From Aeromonas jandaei (GTDB lineage Bacteria > Pseudomonadota > Gammaproteobacteria > Enterobacterales > Aeromonadaceae): a stretch of DNA of 64,000 nucleotides. The translations under genes and the position numbers were made by a program. Below the pieces are notes generated by a model. It did not search any database. It was not told the DNA's origin and saw nothing but the letters and a program-made list of their open reading frames with translations. Below are positions 1 through 11,304 of this stretch, in pieces; within the stretch, counting starts at the first letter, position 1; the number at the start of each line of letters is the position of its first letter. The stretch lies in contig NZ_CP149571.1 in NCBI RefSeq assembly GCF_037890695.1, positions 1,293,501-1,357,500 on the forward strand, given 5' to 3'.

Positions 1-18
1 CCCGGATTTGCATCAGCC

Positions 19-48
19 AAAAAACAGGGCGCCTTCGGGCGCCCTGTT
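19..48 (-). terminator. Rho-independent terminator of the two-component operon
   Basis: A perfect 11-bp stem (23-33 with 38-48) is closed by a TTCG/CGAA tetraloop. On the minus strand it is followed by a T-run. It lies two bases beyond the stop codon of the histidine kinase gene. Confidence 0.9.
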
Positions 49-49
49 G

Positions 50-1318
50 CTATCTGGTTGGTGCCGCAGCGCCCACACCCTCTCCCGGAGGGAGAGGGAA
101 CTGTTCGGCAGCGAGCATCGCCAGCCTTGCGCTGAATACGCCATCCTCCAGCCGGGTCTCTATCTGCCAGCCCAGCTTTTCGCAGATGCGCTGGATGATG
201 GTGAGGCCACAGCCGTAACCGAGGATCTGATCCGGCGCTGCCGCCGTCGGGTTGCTGATGGTGAGCACCGGGCCGCACAGTTCGATGTCGATATGGCCCT
301 CGGCGTAGCTCAGGGCATTTTTCAGCAGATTGCCAAGGGCGATGGCGAGCAGGGAGAGGGGGGAATCGACCTCGCTCGCCTCATCCAGCACCAGACGGAT
401 ATCGAGCGCTTCTCGCTGCAGCAGCGGGGCGAGCCGAGCCAGCTCCTGGCGGATCAGCGGCGCCACCTGCTGCTTCGGCCGCTCGACCTCCTCCTTGCGT
501 CCCAGCAGCAAAAAGGTCTCGGTGAGCAGGGCCATCTCGTCGGCGGCGGCCCGGATACGGGTGACGGCGCGCTCGGCGGGGGCGGGCAGATCGTTCACCT
601 TGCCGAGCAGAGCGGCCGAGCCCTGGATCACCATGTTGGGGGTACGCAGCTCGTGGCTGGCAAAGCGGCTGAACTCCTGCTCGCGGGCAAAGACGGCGCT
701 CACCTCCTGCTTGCCGGCCAGCAGTGCCAGCTCGATATCCCTGAGCTCCTGCCAGGGGGCATCGGGGATGAAGTCCGCCTGATCCGGGGTGAGGTGGGCG
801 ACCCTGTGTTGCAGCCGCTGCAGCGGCCCGGTGATATGGCGTACCAGCCAGATGCCGAAGCCGAGGCAGCCCAGCAGCAGTGCCAGCCCGATCAGCCGGG
901 TGGCCAGATGCAGCTTGTCCTCGTAGGGGTCGAGGTAGTCATCGGCATCGTCGTTGAAGACCAGATAGAGCATCCCCTTGCCGGAGGGGTGGCGCGCCAC
1001 CAGAAAGTGTTTGTCCTCCTTGCCCAGCTGGTGCTCGAAAAAGCCGGGGGTCTGGTAGGGTTGCAGCCATTTGGGCAGGCGTCCCGACTCGGTCCAGTAG
1101 CTGGAGAACTGGCGCGGGCTGGGCGCCGCCGCCGCGGCCCCGAGGCGCAGCCAGTCGTCGCTGTAGCGGGTTACTTCCGCCTCCAGCCAGTGGCGCAGGC
1201 TCAGCTCCTCCATCTTGTCCTCGGCCACCATCATCAGGCCGGAGAGCAGCACCAGCAGCACCACGCCAGCCCCGCCGAGCGCCATGATGAGCCGGTGGCG
1301 CAGGCTCGGCAGGCTCAT
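50..1318 (-). CDS. Membrane sensor histidine kinase
   Basis: This is a 422-residue inner-membrane kinase that should phosphorylate the response regulator encoded just upstream. Two membrane segments (about residues 12-32 and 141-160) enclose a periplasmic sensor of about 105 residues. A HAMP-like linker follows, then the H-box SHELRTP with the phosphorylated histidine at about residue 222, an N-box (GNLLKNAL) and a G-box (GYGCGLTI). The start codon overlaps the regulator stop by ATGA, so the two are translationally coupled. The final residues are encoded by a CCCTCTCC-type inverted repeat (78-98), so the C-terminal tail is probably recent and not functional. The signal sensed is unknown; the architecture resembles QseC/PhoQ-like kinases. 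Confidence 0.9.
   Translation of the reverse strand: MSLPSLRHRLIMALGGAGVVLLVLLSGLMMVAEDKMEELSLRHWLEAEVTRYSDDWLRLGAAAAAPSPRQFSSYWTESGRLPKWLQPYQTPGFFEHQLGKEDKHFLVARHPSGKGMLYLVFNDDADDYLDPYEDKLHLATRLIGLALLLGCLGFGIWLVRHITGPLQRLQHRVAHLTPDQADFIPDAPWQELRDIELALLAGKQEVSAVFAREQEFSRFASHELRTPNMVIQGSAALLGKVNDLPAPAERAVTRIRAAADEMALLTETFLLLGRKEEVERPKQQVAPLIRQELARLAPLLQREALDIRLVLDEASEVDSPLSLLAIALGNLLKNALSYAEGHIDIELCGPVLTISNPTAAAPDQILGYGCGLTIIQRICEKLGWQIETRLEDGVFSARLAMLAAEQFPLPPGEGVGAAAPTR
78..98. repeat. CCCTCTCCC/GGGAGAGGG palindrome within the kinase 3' end
   Basis: A perfect 9-bp inverted repeat with a 3-nt loop encodes the last residues of the histidine kinase. It resembles dispersed CCCTCTCC-type palindromes. 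A related but degenerate copy appears near the start of thiH (11368-11422). Confidence 0.6.
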
Positions 1319-1983
1319 GCGCTCACCAGTCGGTAGCCCTGACCGTGCAGGGTTTCCAGCATGGGGGTGGGGAAGGGTTTGTCGAGGGTGTTGCGCAGGG
1401 CGTAGATGTGGCTGCGCAGGGCATCGGAGTCGGGCTCCTCCTCTCCCCAGACGGTATCCAGCACCTCCTGTCGAGTGACGATGGCCGGTGCGCGGCGGGC
1501 CAGCAGCGCGAGGATCTGGAACGGGATCTTGCCGAGCTTGAGGGGAACGCCGGCACGGGTCGCCTGCCCGCTGGCAGCATCGACGGTCAGCTCGCCAAAG
1601 GTGATGGCGCCGATGTCACCGCGCGGGCCGCGCAGGCTAAGGGCTTGCAGCCGCACCTCCAGCTCCTCCATGGCGAAGGGCTTGACCAGATAGTCGTCGC
1701 CACCGGCCTTGAAGCCTGCCAGCTTGTCTTCCAGACTGTCGCGGGCGGTGAGAAACAGCACCGGGGTCGAGATCCCCTCTTCACGCAGGCGGGCGACCGT
1801 GCTGAGCCCGTCGAGACGGGGCATCATCACATCCATGATGATGACGTCGAAGCGCTGTTCGGCCAGCAGTTGCAGCGCCGCCTGACCGTGATAGGCACAG
1901 TCCAGCCGGTGGCCGGCCAGCTCCAGATAATCCATGATGGTTTCTGCCACCTGAGGATTGTCTTCCACTACCAAAATCTTCAT
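1315..1983 (-). CDS. OmpR/PhoB-family response regulator
   Basis: This 222-residue DNA-binding response regulator is the partner of the downstream kinase. The receiver domain (about 1-115) has the acidic pair ED near residue 7, the phospho-acceptor aspartate at about 51 (IIMDVMMP) and the conserved lysine in YLVKPF. A winged-helix DNA-binding domain occupies about residues 125-220. An AGGAG ribosome site lies upstream of the ATG. It is divergent from a small exported protein at 2072, and the roughly 90-bp space between them probably holds both promoters. The regulon cannot be read from sequence, but the neighbouring small exported proteins are natural candidates. Confidence 0.92.
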   Translation of the reverse strand: MKILVVEDNPQVAETIMDYLELAGHRLDCAYHGQAALQLLAEQRFDVIIMDVMMPRLDGLSTVARLREEGISTPVLFLTARDSLEDKLAGFKAGGDDYLVKPFAMEELEVRLQALSLRGPRGDIGAITFGELTVDAASGQATRAGVPLKLGKIPFQILALLARRAPAIVTRQEVLDTVWGEEEPDSDALRSHIYALRNTLDKPFPTPMLETLHGQGYRLVSA

Positions 1984-2071
1984 GCTTTGTACTCCTGGTT
2001 GGCGAGCAGCTTCACGCTCTTTTCACACCGGATACACCATCCTGTCGCCAGTGTAACCCCGAGGATCCACG

Positions 2072-2494
2072 ATGAAGAAGTCTCTCTGTGCTCTCCTGCT
2101 GCTGATCTTGCTGCCGCTCGGATCTGCGCAGGCTGCCGAATTCAAACTGACCGGCCGCACCACCTGGCAGCTTGGCCAGCTGATGGTAAACGGTCTGCCG
2201 TTCGTGATCGACGACCAGACCCGCTTCAAGGATTGGCTCAACGAGGATGATCTCGGCGGCACCTGGGTCGAGATGAAGGGGGTGGTGGAGAACGGCGTGC
2301 GCTATGTGCGCAAGGTCGAGGCTCTCGATGAAGATGACAAGGACGAGATGGATCTGGAAGGGCCGGTCGAAGGGGGGCGGATCTGGGGCTACACCACCTC
2401 GGACAACAGCCTGGCCCCCTTCGAGGGGCGCTGGCTCGAACTGGAGTGCAAGTTTGACGGCATGCGCCTGAGCCGCTGCCACGAGGACAAGTGA
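2072..2494 (+). CDS. Small exported protein, DUF5666-like
   Basis: This protein of 140 residues has a clear Sec signal peptide (MKKSLCALLLLILLPLGSAQA, cut after AQA), so it is predicted to be periplasmic. The mature part is short and acidic and reads like a small beta-barrel/OB-type fold. The pattern of a value-like segment followed by 'T.F' and 'V.MKGVVENG' resembles DUF5666, from memory and not confirmed. It is transcribed divergently from the response regulator, which suggests control by that system. Function is unknown. Confidence 0.75.
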   Translation: MKKSLCALLLLILLPLGSAQAAEFKLTGRTTWQLGQLMVNGLPFVIDDQTRFKDWLNEDDLGGTWVEMKGVVENGVRYVRKVEALDEDDKDEMDLEGPVEGGRIWGYTTSDNSLAPFEGRWLELECKFDGMRLSRCHEDK

Positions 2495-2531
2495 CCCGAT
2501 CGCTGCCGCAGATTCGCAATGTTCCTGAATG

Positions 2532-2561
2532 AAGCCCATGCTTATCCGGCATGGGCTTTTT
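2532..2561 (+). terminator. Rho-independent terminator
   Basis: A 9-bp stem AAGCCCATG/CATGGGCTT is followed by a T-run, 38 bp after the stop of the small exported protein and just before the next gene. It would attenuate or end transcription between the two. Confidence 0.85.
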
Positions 2562-2578
2562 GTTCAGGGACGAACGAC

Positions 2579-3064
2579 ATGGAACAGAGAACAAAGTGGT
2601 GTGCGTGGCTGTATGGTTTGCCGCTCTGTGCCGCGCAGGCGATTGCCGACGAACTATGGCTGGTGGAGCTGGAACACGATGATGGCATCCATCTGCAATT
2701 TCAGGGGGCCGAGGTGGAACGGGGCAGTGCCCCGGTCTGGCGACAGGGTGAACCCTGGGCAGAGCCCCTGCGGCCGGGTGATCGCCTCTCCCTGCTGGTG
2801 GCCGATGGCGTTGCTACCCGGATTGAGCTGCTGACGGCCAGATCGCCGGCGGGATCGGGGCAATGGCAGCGGGCAGAGGATCGCCTGCAATCCTTTGACG
2901 GCCAGCGTCTGGTGCTGGCAAACCTCGGCACGTTTCCTCTCGACCGCAACATACGCTGGGTCAACGGCTCGGCTGCCGCTCTCCATGAAGGGAGTGCACT
3001 GGTATTGGTCCGTTCTGCCGATGGAATATTGCGGAGAATTGAAGTGATCAATCCGGAAGAGTAA
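2579..3064 (+). CDS. Small exported protein of unknown function
   Basis: From the ATG at 2579 the product has 161 residues and a signal-peptide-like start (RTKWCAWLYGLPLCAAQAIA). A longer reading from 2519 would run through the terminator hairpin, so it is not used. The mature region appears to contain two short beta-rich modules (around LVELEHDDGIHLQFQGA and QSFDGQRLVLANLG), similar in character to the preceding gene. This suggests a DUF5666-like or OB-fold periplasmic protein. It follows the previous gene by 84 bp with a hairpin between. No function can be assigned. Confidence 0.65.
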   Translation: MEQRTKWCAWLYGLPLCAAQAIADELWLVELEHDDGIHLQFQGAEVERGSAPVWRQGEPWAEPLRPGDRLSLLVADGVATRIELLTARSPAGSGQWQRAEDRLQSFDGQRLVLANLGTFPLDRNIRWVNGSAAALHEGSALVLVRSADGILRRIEVINPEE

Positions 3065-3099
3065 TTCAGCATCTTCTTATTTAATAAGGCTTCACCATA

Positions 3100-3136
3100 T
3101 TGTGGCAGGCATTAAATAATGCCTGCCACAATTTTA
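3100..3136 (+). terminator. Strong Rho-independent terminator
   Basis: A perfect 14-bp stem (3100-3113 with 3118-3131) with a 4-nt loop is followed by TTTTA. It ends transcription of the small exported protein and insulates the aerolysin promoter region. Confidence 0.93.
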
Positions 3137-3320
3137 TGATGTATTTCTCAATAAAGTCATCGCTCTAATTATTTTTCCTTGTCACATATATTTCGTTTGT
3201 CATCGATGAATTTTGGTGGTTTATTTTATTTCAGGCAGGGTTCATTGGAGTTCGTGCCTGTCAAATGAAAAGGGATATTTCAGAACAATAACAATTATCG
3301 TATGTCTGAAAGAGGAATAA
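3137..3320 (+). promoter_or_regulatory. AT-rich aerolysin upstream region
   Basis: These 184 bp precede aerolysin and are far more AT-rich than the surroundings. An inverted repeat CAGGCA (3232-3237) / TGCCTG (3255-3260) could be an operator. No convincing -35/-10 pair was identified. The ribosome site AGAGGA (3311-3316) serves ATG codons at 3321 and 3324. Confidence 0.5.
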
Positions 3321-4787
3321 ATGATGAATAAATTAATAACAGCCAATCTTGCGCTGTTTGCATCTTCATTGATGCTTATTCAGGCTCAGGCGGCTGAACC
3401 CGTCTACCCTGACCAGGTTAAGTGGTATGGTCTGGGAGAAGGGGTCTGCGCCAGTGGCTATCGGCCTCTTACCCGCGATGAAGCCATGAGTATCAAGGGC
3501 AATCTGGTTGGTCGCATGGGCCAATGGCAGATTACCGGACTGGCCAATCGCTGGGTCATCATGGGCTCTGGATATAACGGGGAAATAAAACAGGGAACGG
3601 CAGGGGAAACATGGTGTTATCCCACATCGCCGATATCTGGCGAAATTCCATCTCTCTCTGCCTGGAATATTCCTGCTGGTGATGAAGTTGATGTGCAATG
3701 GCGAATGGTGCATGACAATGATTACTTTATTAAGCCGGTAAGTTATCTCGCCCATTATTTGGGATATGCCTGGGTAGGCGGCAATCACAGCCCCTATGTA
3801 GGCGAAGATATGGATGTCACCAGACTGAGCGATGGCTGGTTGATTAAGGGTAACAATGACGGTGGCTGCTCCGGATATCGTTGCGGAGAGAAGAGCTCCA
3901 TCAAGGTAAGCAACTTCTCATATACCCTGGAGCCGGACTCCTTTACCCACGGCCAGGTCACCGAGAGTGGCAAGCAGCTGGTCAAGATGATCACTGCCAA
4001 TGCGACCAACTACACGGATCTGCCCCAGCAGGTGGTGGTGACCCTGAAGTATGACAAGGCTACCAACTGGTCGAAAACCGACACCTACAGTCTCAGCGAG
4101 AAGGTCGGCATCAAAAAGACGTTCCAGATCCCGCAGGTTTCCAGCACTGAATATTCGGTCGAGATTTCTTCTACCCAGAGCTGGGCCGAGCAGAAGGGTG
4201 GCTCGACCACCGAGACCGTCTCGGTCGAGGCGCGTCCGACGGTGCCGCCGCACTCCAGCGTGCCGGTGCGGGTTGCCCTCTACAAGTCCAATATCTCATA
4301 CCCCTATGAGTTCAAGGCCGAGGTCAACTATGACCTGACCATGAAGGGGTTCCTGCGCTGGGGCGGCAATGCCTGGTATACCCATCCGACCAATCGCCCC
4401 ACCTGGGAACACACCTTTGCCATCGGCCCGTTCCGCGACAAGGCCAGCAGCATCCGTTACCAGTGGGACAAACGCTATATCCCGGGTGAAGTGAAGTGGT
4501 GGGACTGGAACTGGACCATCAGCGAGTATGGCTTGTCGACCATGCAGAGCAACCTTGGTCGCGTGCTGCGCCCGATCCGCTCGGCGGTGACCGGTGACTT
4601 CTATGCCGAGAGCCAGTTTGCCGGCGACATCGAGATTGGTCAGCCCCAGAGCGGTTCCACGAAGGCTGCCCAGTTGCGCAGCGCCTCTGCCGAAGGGGTT
4701 GCCCTCACCGCGCTGGAGCTGGATCAGGCGACGCTCGCCAGCGAAGGGTTTGGCAATGTGACCCTCACCGTGACTCCGGTGCAATAA
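3321..4787 (+). CDS. aerA: Aerolysin pore-forming toxin (proaerolysin)
   Basis: This is a 488-residue secreted beta-pore-forming cytolysin. A signal peptide ends in AQA before mature AEPVYPDQ. Then come the N-terminal lobe with two cysteine pairs, the receptor-binding and oligomerisation segments (YLAHYLGYAWVGGNH, RYIPGEVKWWDWNW), and a C-terminal activation peptide. It is exported by Sec and then type II secretion, heptamerises on GPI-anchored receptors and forms a transmembrane barrel. The pre-stem loop differs from the classical toxin: at the positions of K244, K246-W247 and E252 it carries T, Q-I and S. The activation region lacks the KVRR furin-type site of A. hydrophila aerolysin. The 5' half is visibly more AT-rich than the 3' half. 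The initiation codon could be 3321 or 3324. Confidence 0.95.
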   Translation: MMNKLITANLALFASSLMLIQAQAAEPVYPDQVKWYGLGEGVCASGYRPLTRDEAMSIKGNLVGRMGQWQITGLANRWVIMGSGYNGEIKQGTAGETWCYPTSPISGEIPSLSAWNIPAGDEVDVQWRMVHDNDYFIKPVSYLAHYLGYAWVGGNHSPYVGEDMDVTRLSDGWLIKGNNDGGCSGYRCGEKSSIKVSNFSYTLEPDSFTHGQVTESGKQLVKMITANATNYTDLPQQVVVTLKYDKATNWSKTDTYSLSEKVGIKKTFQIPQVSSTEYSVEISSTQSWAEQKGGSTTETVSVEARPTVPPHSSVPVRVALYKSNISYPYEFKAEVNYDLTMKGFLRWGGNAWYTHPTNRPTWEHTFAIGPFRDKASSIRYQWDKRYIPGEVKWWDWNWTISEYGLSTMQSNLGRVLRPIRSAVTGDFYAESQFAGDIEIGQPQSGSTKAAQLRSASAEGVALTALELDQATLASEGFGNVTLTVTPVQ

Positions 4788-4797
4788 CCCTCAATAG

Positions 4798-4823
4798 CAG
4801 GCCTCCCGATGGAGGCCTGTTCT
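4798..4823 (+). terminator. Terminator after aerolysin
   Basis: A 9-bp stem CAGGCCTCC/GGAGGCCTG with a CGAT loop is followed by a short pyrimidine-rich run, 11 bp after the aerolysin stop codon. Confidence 0.75.
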
Positions 4824-4921
4824 CCCTTTCAGCACCTTCTCCGGATTTGTTACCCGACGATGCAGCTTGCTCGCTCATGATGGCGTGAAGCGAAATTGTG
4901 GTGGTCAATCCGCAGGAGGTG

Positions 4922-4952
4922 TTGACCCGTCTACGATAGGCGGGTTTATCCT
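4922..4952 (+). promoter_or_regulatory. MerR-type promoter and operator
   Basis: TTGACC (4922-4927) and TATCCT (4947-4952) are separated by 19 bp, the elongated spacing typical of MerR-activated promoters. A dyad lies between and over them: ACCCGTCTA (4925-4933), 3 nt, TAGGCGGGT (4937-4945), with 8 of 9 pairs matching. It lies 25 bp upstream of a MerR-family gene, so autoregulation is likely. Confidence 0.75.
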
Positions 4953-4977
4953 CTGCCCGCTGGATGAAGGAACCCCT

Positions 4978-5493
4978 ATGTTGACGATTACCCGGCTGGC
5001 CAGAGAACTGGGCCTGAGCCGCACCACCCTGCTCTATTACGAACGTCTCGGTCTGCTGCTGCCCGCCCTGCGCGGGGAGAACGGCTATCGCCGCTATGGC
5101 GAGGCCGAGCTGGAGCGGGGGCGGCAGATCGCCAGCTTTCGCGCCATGGGGCTGCCGCTCGAAGAGATCGGCACCCTGCTGGCGGCAAGGCAGGAGAGCC
5201 ACTCCTGCCTCGATGGTCACCTGCTGCGACTGGAGCAGGAGATCGCCGAGCTGAGGCGGCAACAGCGGGCCATCATCCTCTATCGCCAACAGACACACGA
5301 GGAGATCCCCATGGTAGATAAAGCACGCTGGGTTGCCATCATGCAGGCCGCAGGCATGACCGAAGAGATGATGCGCAACTGGCACATCCAGTTCGAGAAG
5401 ATGGAGCCGCAGGCCCATCAGGAATTCCTCGAATCCCTGCAGATCCCCGCCGCGGAGATCGCTGCCATCCGCACCTGGTCGCGCGGGGAGTAA
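4978..5493 (+). CDS. MerR-family transcriptional regulator
   Basis: This protein has 171 residues. The N-terminal MerR winged helix-turn-helix (LTITRLARELGLSRTTLLYYERLGLL, then GYRRYGEAEL) is followed by a coiled-coil dimerisation helix and a C-terminal segment of about 60 residues (DKARWVAIMQAAGMTEEMMRNWH) of a kind seen in many uncharacterised MerR proteins. Only one cysteine (SCLDG) is present, so a classical metal-binding site is unlikely and the effector may be an organic ligand or stress signal. The start at 4978 has a GAAGGA ribosome site and lies just after the MerR-type promoter. Apart from its own promoter no target is visible nearby. Confidence 0.85.
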   Translation: MLTITRLARELGLSRTTLLYYERLGLLLPALRGENGYRRYGEAELERGRQIASFRAMGLPLEEIGTLLAARQESHSCLDGHLLRLEQEIAELRRQQRAIILYRQQTHEEIPMVDKARWVAIMQAAGMTEEMMRNWHIQFEKMEPQAHQEFLESLQIPAAEIAAIRTWSRGE

Positions 5494-5538
5494 CCCGTCT
5501 GACCACTGCGCCAGCCGTTGCCCCACATTGTTAACGGC

Positions 5539-5566
5539 TTGTGCTTTGGATTTTCCCCCTTATACT
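5539..5566 (+). promoter_or_regulatory. Putative promoter of the thiamine operon
   Basis: TATACT (5561-5566) is a good -10 hexamer. TTGTGC (5539-5544), 16 bp upstream, is a weak -35. It starts transcription about 10 nt before the TPP aptamer. Confidence 0.5.
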
Positions 5567-5576
5567 GGCGCCATCT

Positions 5577-5672
5577 TGTCGGAGTGCTGACCGTCGAACG
5601 ACGCGAAGCTGAGACCGTTAATTCGGGATCCGTGGAACCTGATCAGGTTAAAACCTGCGAAGGGAACAAGGG
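5577..5672 (+). promoter_or_regulatory. TPP riboswitch (THI element) aptamer
   Basis: Conserved THI-box blocks are present in order: TCGGAGTGC near 5580, GCTGAGA near 5607, then CCGTGGAACCTGATCAGGTT and CTGCGAAGGGAA ending near 5666. The aptamer binds thiamine pyrophosphate and represses the downstream thiamine genes. It is followed by an unusually long leader (about 290 nt) before thiC. Confidence 0.93.
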
Positions 5673-5748
5673 TAACTTGCGGGTTACCGCGCCGGAGGAG
5701 GAACAAGCCTCTTCCGCTCATCGAAGGGGTAACCCTGATGGGTCAGGG
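5671..5748 (+). promoter_or_regulatory. Candidate riboswitch expression platform
   Basis: Three mutually exclusive hairpins overlap here. GGTAAC (5671-5676) can pair with GTTACC (5683-5688). GGGTTACC (5681-5688) can instead pair perfectly with GGTAACCC (5728-5735). CCCTGA (5733-5738) can pair with TCAGGG (5743-5748). No T-run follows, so Rho-dependent or translational control seems more likely than intrinsic termination. Confidence 0.5.
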
Positions 5749-5934
5749 CGCACAGGAGGGAGTCTGTCCCGTCCGGTTGTCCAGCACGTGGGGCGCCTTG
5801 CCCACAGCGTGCAGAGAGCGGGAAGCGGCAGAACCGCGGCGCGGAGATCCATCCCGCGCGCACTCCCTCCCGAGATAAACTCCCCGCCGCAAGTTCATCT
5901 TCTCCTCGAACTCCAGACAAGCAAACACCCATAA

Positions 5935-9555
<3,621 letters not shown>

Positions 9556-9566
<11 letters not shown>

Positions 9567-10332
9567 TGCTGAGTATTTACGATACGGCCGCCAGCTGATG
9601 CTGGCGGAAGTGGGTGAAGAAGGGCAGGCACGGCTCAAGGATAAATCCGTGCTGATCGTCGGCCTTGGCGGGCTCGGCTCGCCGCTCGCCCTCTATCTGG
9701 CCGGGGCCGGGGTGGGCACCTTTTGGCTGGCCGATGGGGATACCGTCGATTCCAGCAACTTGCCGCGCCAGATCCTGTTCGATAGCGAGGCGGTCAACCA
9801 CTCCAAGGCGGAGCTGGCCCGCGAGCGCTTGGCTGCCCACAACCCGCTGGTGGAGCTGATTGCCATCAACCAGCGGCTCGATGCCGCCAGCCTGCCGGAG
9901 TTTGTGGCCGAGGTAGATCTGGTGATCGACTGCTGCGACAACCTCGCCACCCGCCAGGCCATCAACGCCGCCTGCGTGGTTCAGGGCAAGCCTTGGATCT
10001 CCGCCGCCGCAGTGGGGTGGCAGGGGCAGTTGATGGTGCGAACCAGCAGTGATCACGCCTGCTACGCCTGCCTCTATCCGCTGGATACCAAGCTCGCCCA
10101 GAGCTGCGAGACCAGCGGCGTCACCGGCCCGCTGGTCGGGGTGATGGGCTCTTTGCAGGCGCTGGAGGCGCTGAAACTGCTGCTCGGGATGCCGAGCCCG
10201 GTCGCTGGCACATTGCGCCGCTTCGATGCTTTGACCCATCAGTGGCAGACCCTCACTCTGGCCCCCGATCCCGATTGCCCGGTTTGCGGGCAGTGCCGAT
10301 GCCCGACACACGATAAGGAGATCACCCCATGA
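9556..10332 (+). CDS. thiF: ThiS adenylyltransferase ThiF
   Basis: This 258-residue E1-like enzyme adenylates the C-terminal glycine of ThiS before sulfur transfer. The ATP-binding loop [19 protein letters not shown], the aspartate in ADGDTVD and the R-Q pair in SNLPRQ match MoeB/ThiF. Two CxxC pairs (CYAC and CPVC) form the structural zinc site. It overlaps thiDE upstream and thiS downstream, so translation is coupled. Confidence 0.95.
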
Positions 10333-10535
10333 CCCTCACCATTCGACTCAACGATAAAGCCCAGCCGCTGGCGGCAGGGCAGAGCGTGGCCGACCTGCTG
10401 GCGGCGCAAGACGTTAATCCACAGGGGGTGGCGGTGGCCCTCAACGGCGCCGTGCTGCCCCGTGGCCGCTGGGCCGAGACCCGTCTCAATGACGGGGACG
10501 AACTTCACCTCTTCACTGCCATTGCGGGAGGCTGA
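10329..10535 (+). CDS. thiS: Sulfur carrier protein ThiS
   Basis: This 68-residue ubiquitin-fold sulfur carrier ends in the diagnostic Gly-Gly (LFTAIAGG). ThiF adenylates the C-terminus, which is then converted to a thiocarboxylate that donates sulfur to thiazole synthesis by ThiG. The start overlaps the thiF stop by ATGA. thiG begins two bases after its stop. Confidence 0.95.
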   Translation: MTLTIRLNDKAQPLAAGQSVADLLAAQDVNPQGVAVALNGAVLPRGRWAETRLNDGDELHLFTAIAGG

Positions 10536-10536
10536 C

Positions 10537-11304
10537 ATGTTGACAATTGCCGATCACACCTTCTCATCGCGCCTCTTTACCGGCACCGGCAAGTTTGCCC
10601 GCCCGGATCTGATGGCCGCCGCCATTGAGGCGAGCGGTTCCCAGCTGGTCACCATGGCCATCAAGCGGCTCGAACCCGGCAAGGCCCACGACGATATCCT
10701 GAGCCCCTTGCTGCAACTCGGGGTCAAGCTGCTGCCCAACACCTCCGGCGCCAAGACTGCCGCCGAGGCGGTATTTGCCGCCCATCTTGCCCGCGAGGCG
10801 CTGGGGACGAACTGGCTGAAGCTGGAGATCCACCCCGATCCGCGCTACCTCTTGCCCGATCCCATCGAGACGCTGAAAGCCGCCGAGCAATTGGTGAAAG
10901 AGGGCTTTGTGGTGCTGCCCTACTGTGGCGCCGACCCCGTGCTCTGCAAACGGCTCGAAGAGGTGGGCTGCGCCGCCGTGATGCCGCTCGGCGCCCCCAT
11001 CGGTTCCAATCAGGGGCTGGTGACCCGGGAGTTTCTCGCCATCATCGTCGAGCAGGCCAATGTGCCCGTGGTGGTGGATGCGGGCATAGGTGCGCCGAGC
11101 CACGCCGCCGCCGCCTTTGAACTGGGCGCCGACGCCGTGCTGGTCAACACCGCCATCGCCGTCAGCGGCGACCCGGTCGCCATGGGCCGCGCCTTTGCAC
11201 TGGCCTGCACTGCCGGTCGCAGCGCCTATGAAGCTGGCCTTGGCGCCCGCGCCCTGCAGGCCCAAGCCTCCAGCCCGCTCACCGATTTTCTGGGGGCGTT
11301 ATGA
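10537..11304 (+). CDS. thiG: Thiazole synthase ThiG
   Basis: This 255-residue TIM-barrel enzyme assembles thiazole phosphate from deoxyxylulose phosphate, dehydroglycine and ThiS thiocarboxylate. The Schiff-base lysine is at about residue 95 (NWLKLEI). Phosphate-binding segments GAPIGSNQG and [11 protein letters not shown] are present. The ATG at 10537 is preferred because it follows thiS immediately behind GGGAGG; a longer reading from 10462 would overlap thiS. Confidence 0.95.
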   Translation: MLTIADHTFSSRLFTGTGKFARPDLMAAAIEASGSQLVTMAIKRLEPGKAHDDILSPLLQLGVKLLPNTSGAKTAAEAVFAAHLAREALGTNWLKLEIHPDPRYLLPDPIETLKAAEQLVKEGFVVLPYCGADPVLCKRLEEVGCAAVMPLGAPIGSNQGLVTREFLAIIVEQANVPVVVDAGIGAPSHAAAAFELGADAVLVNTAIAVSGDPVAMGRAFALACTAGRSAYEAGLGARALQAQASSPLTDFLGAL

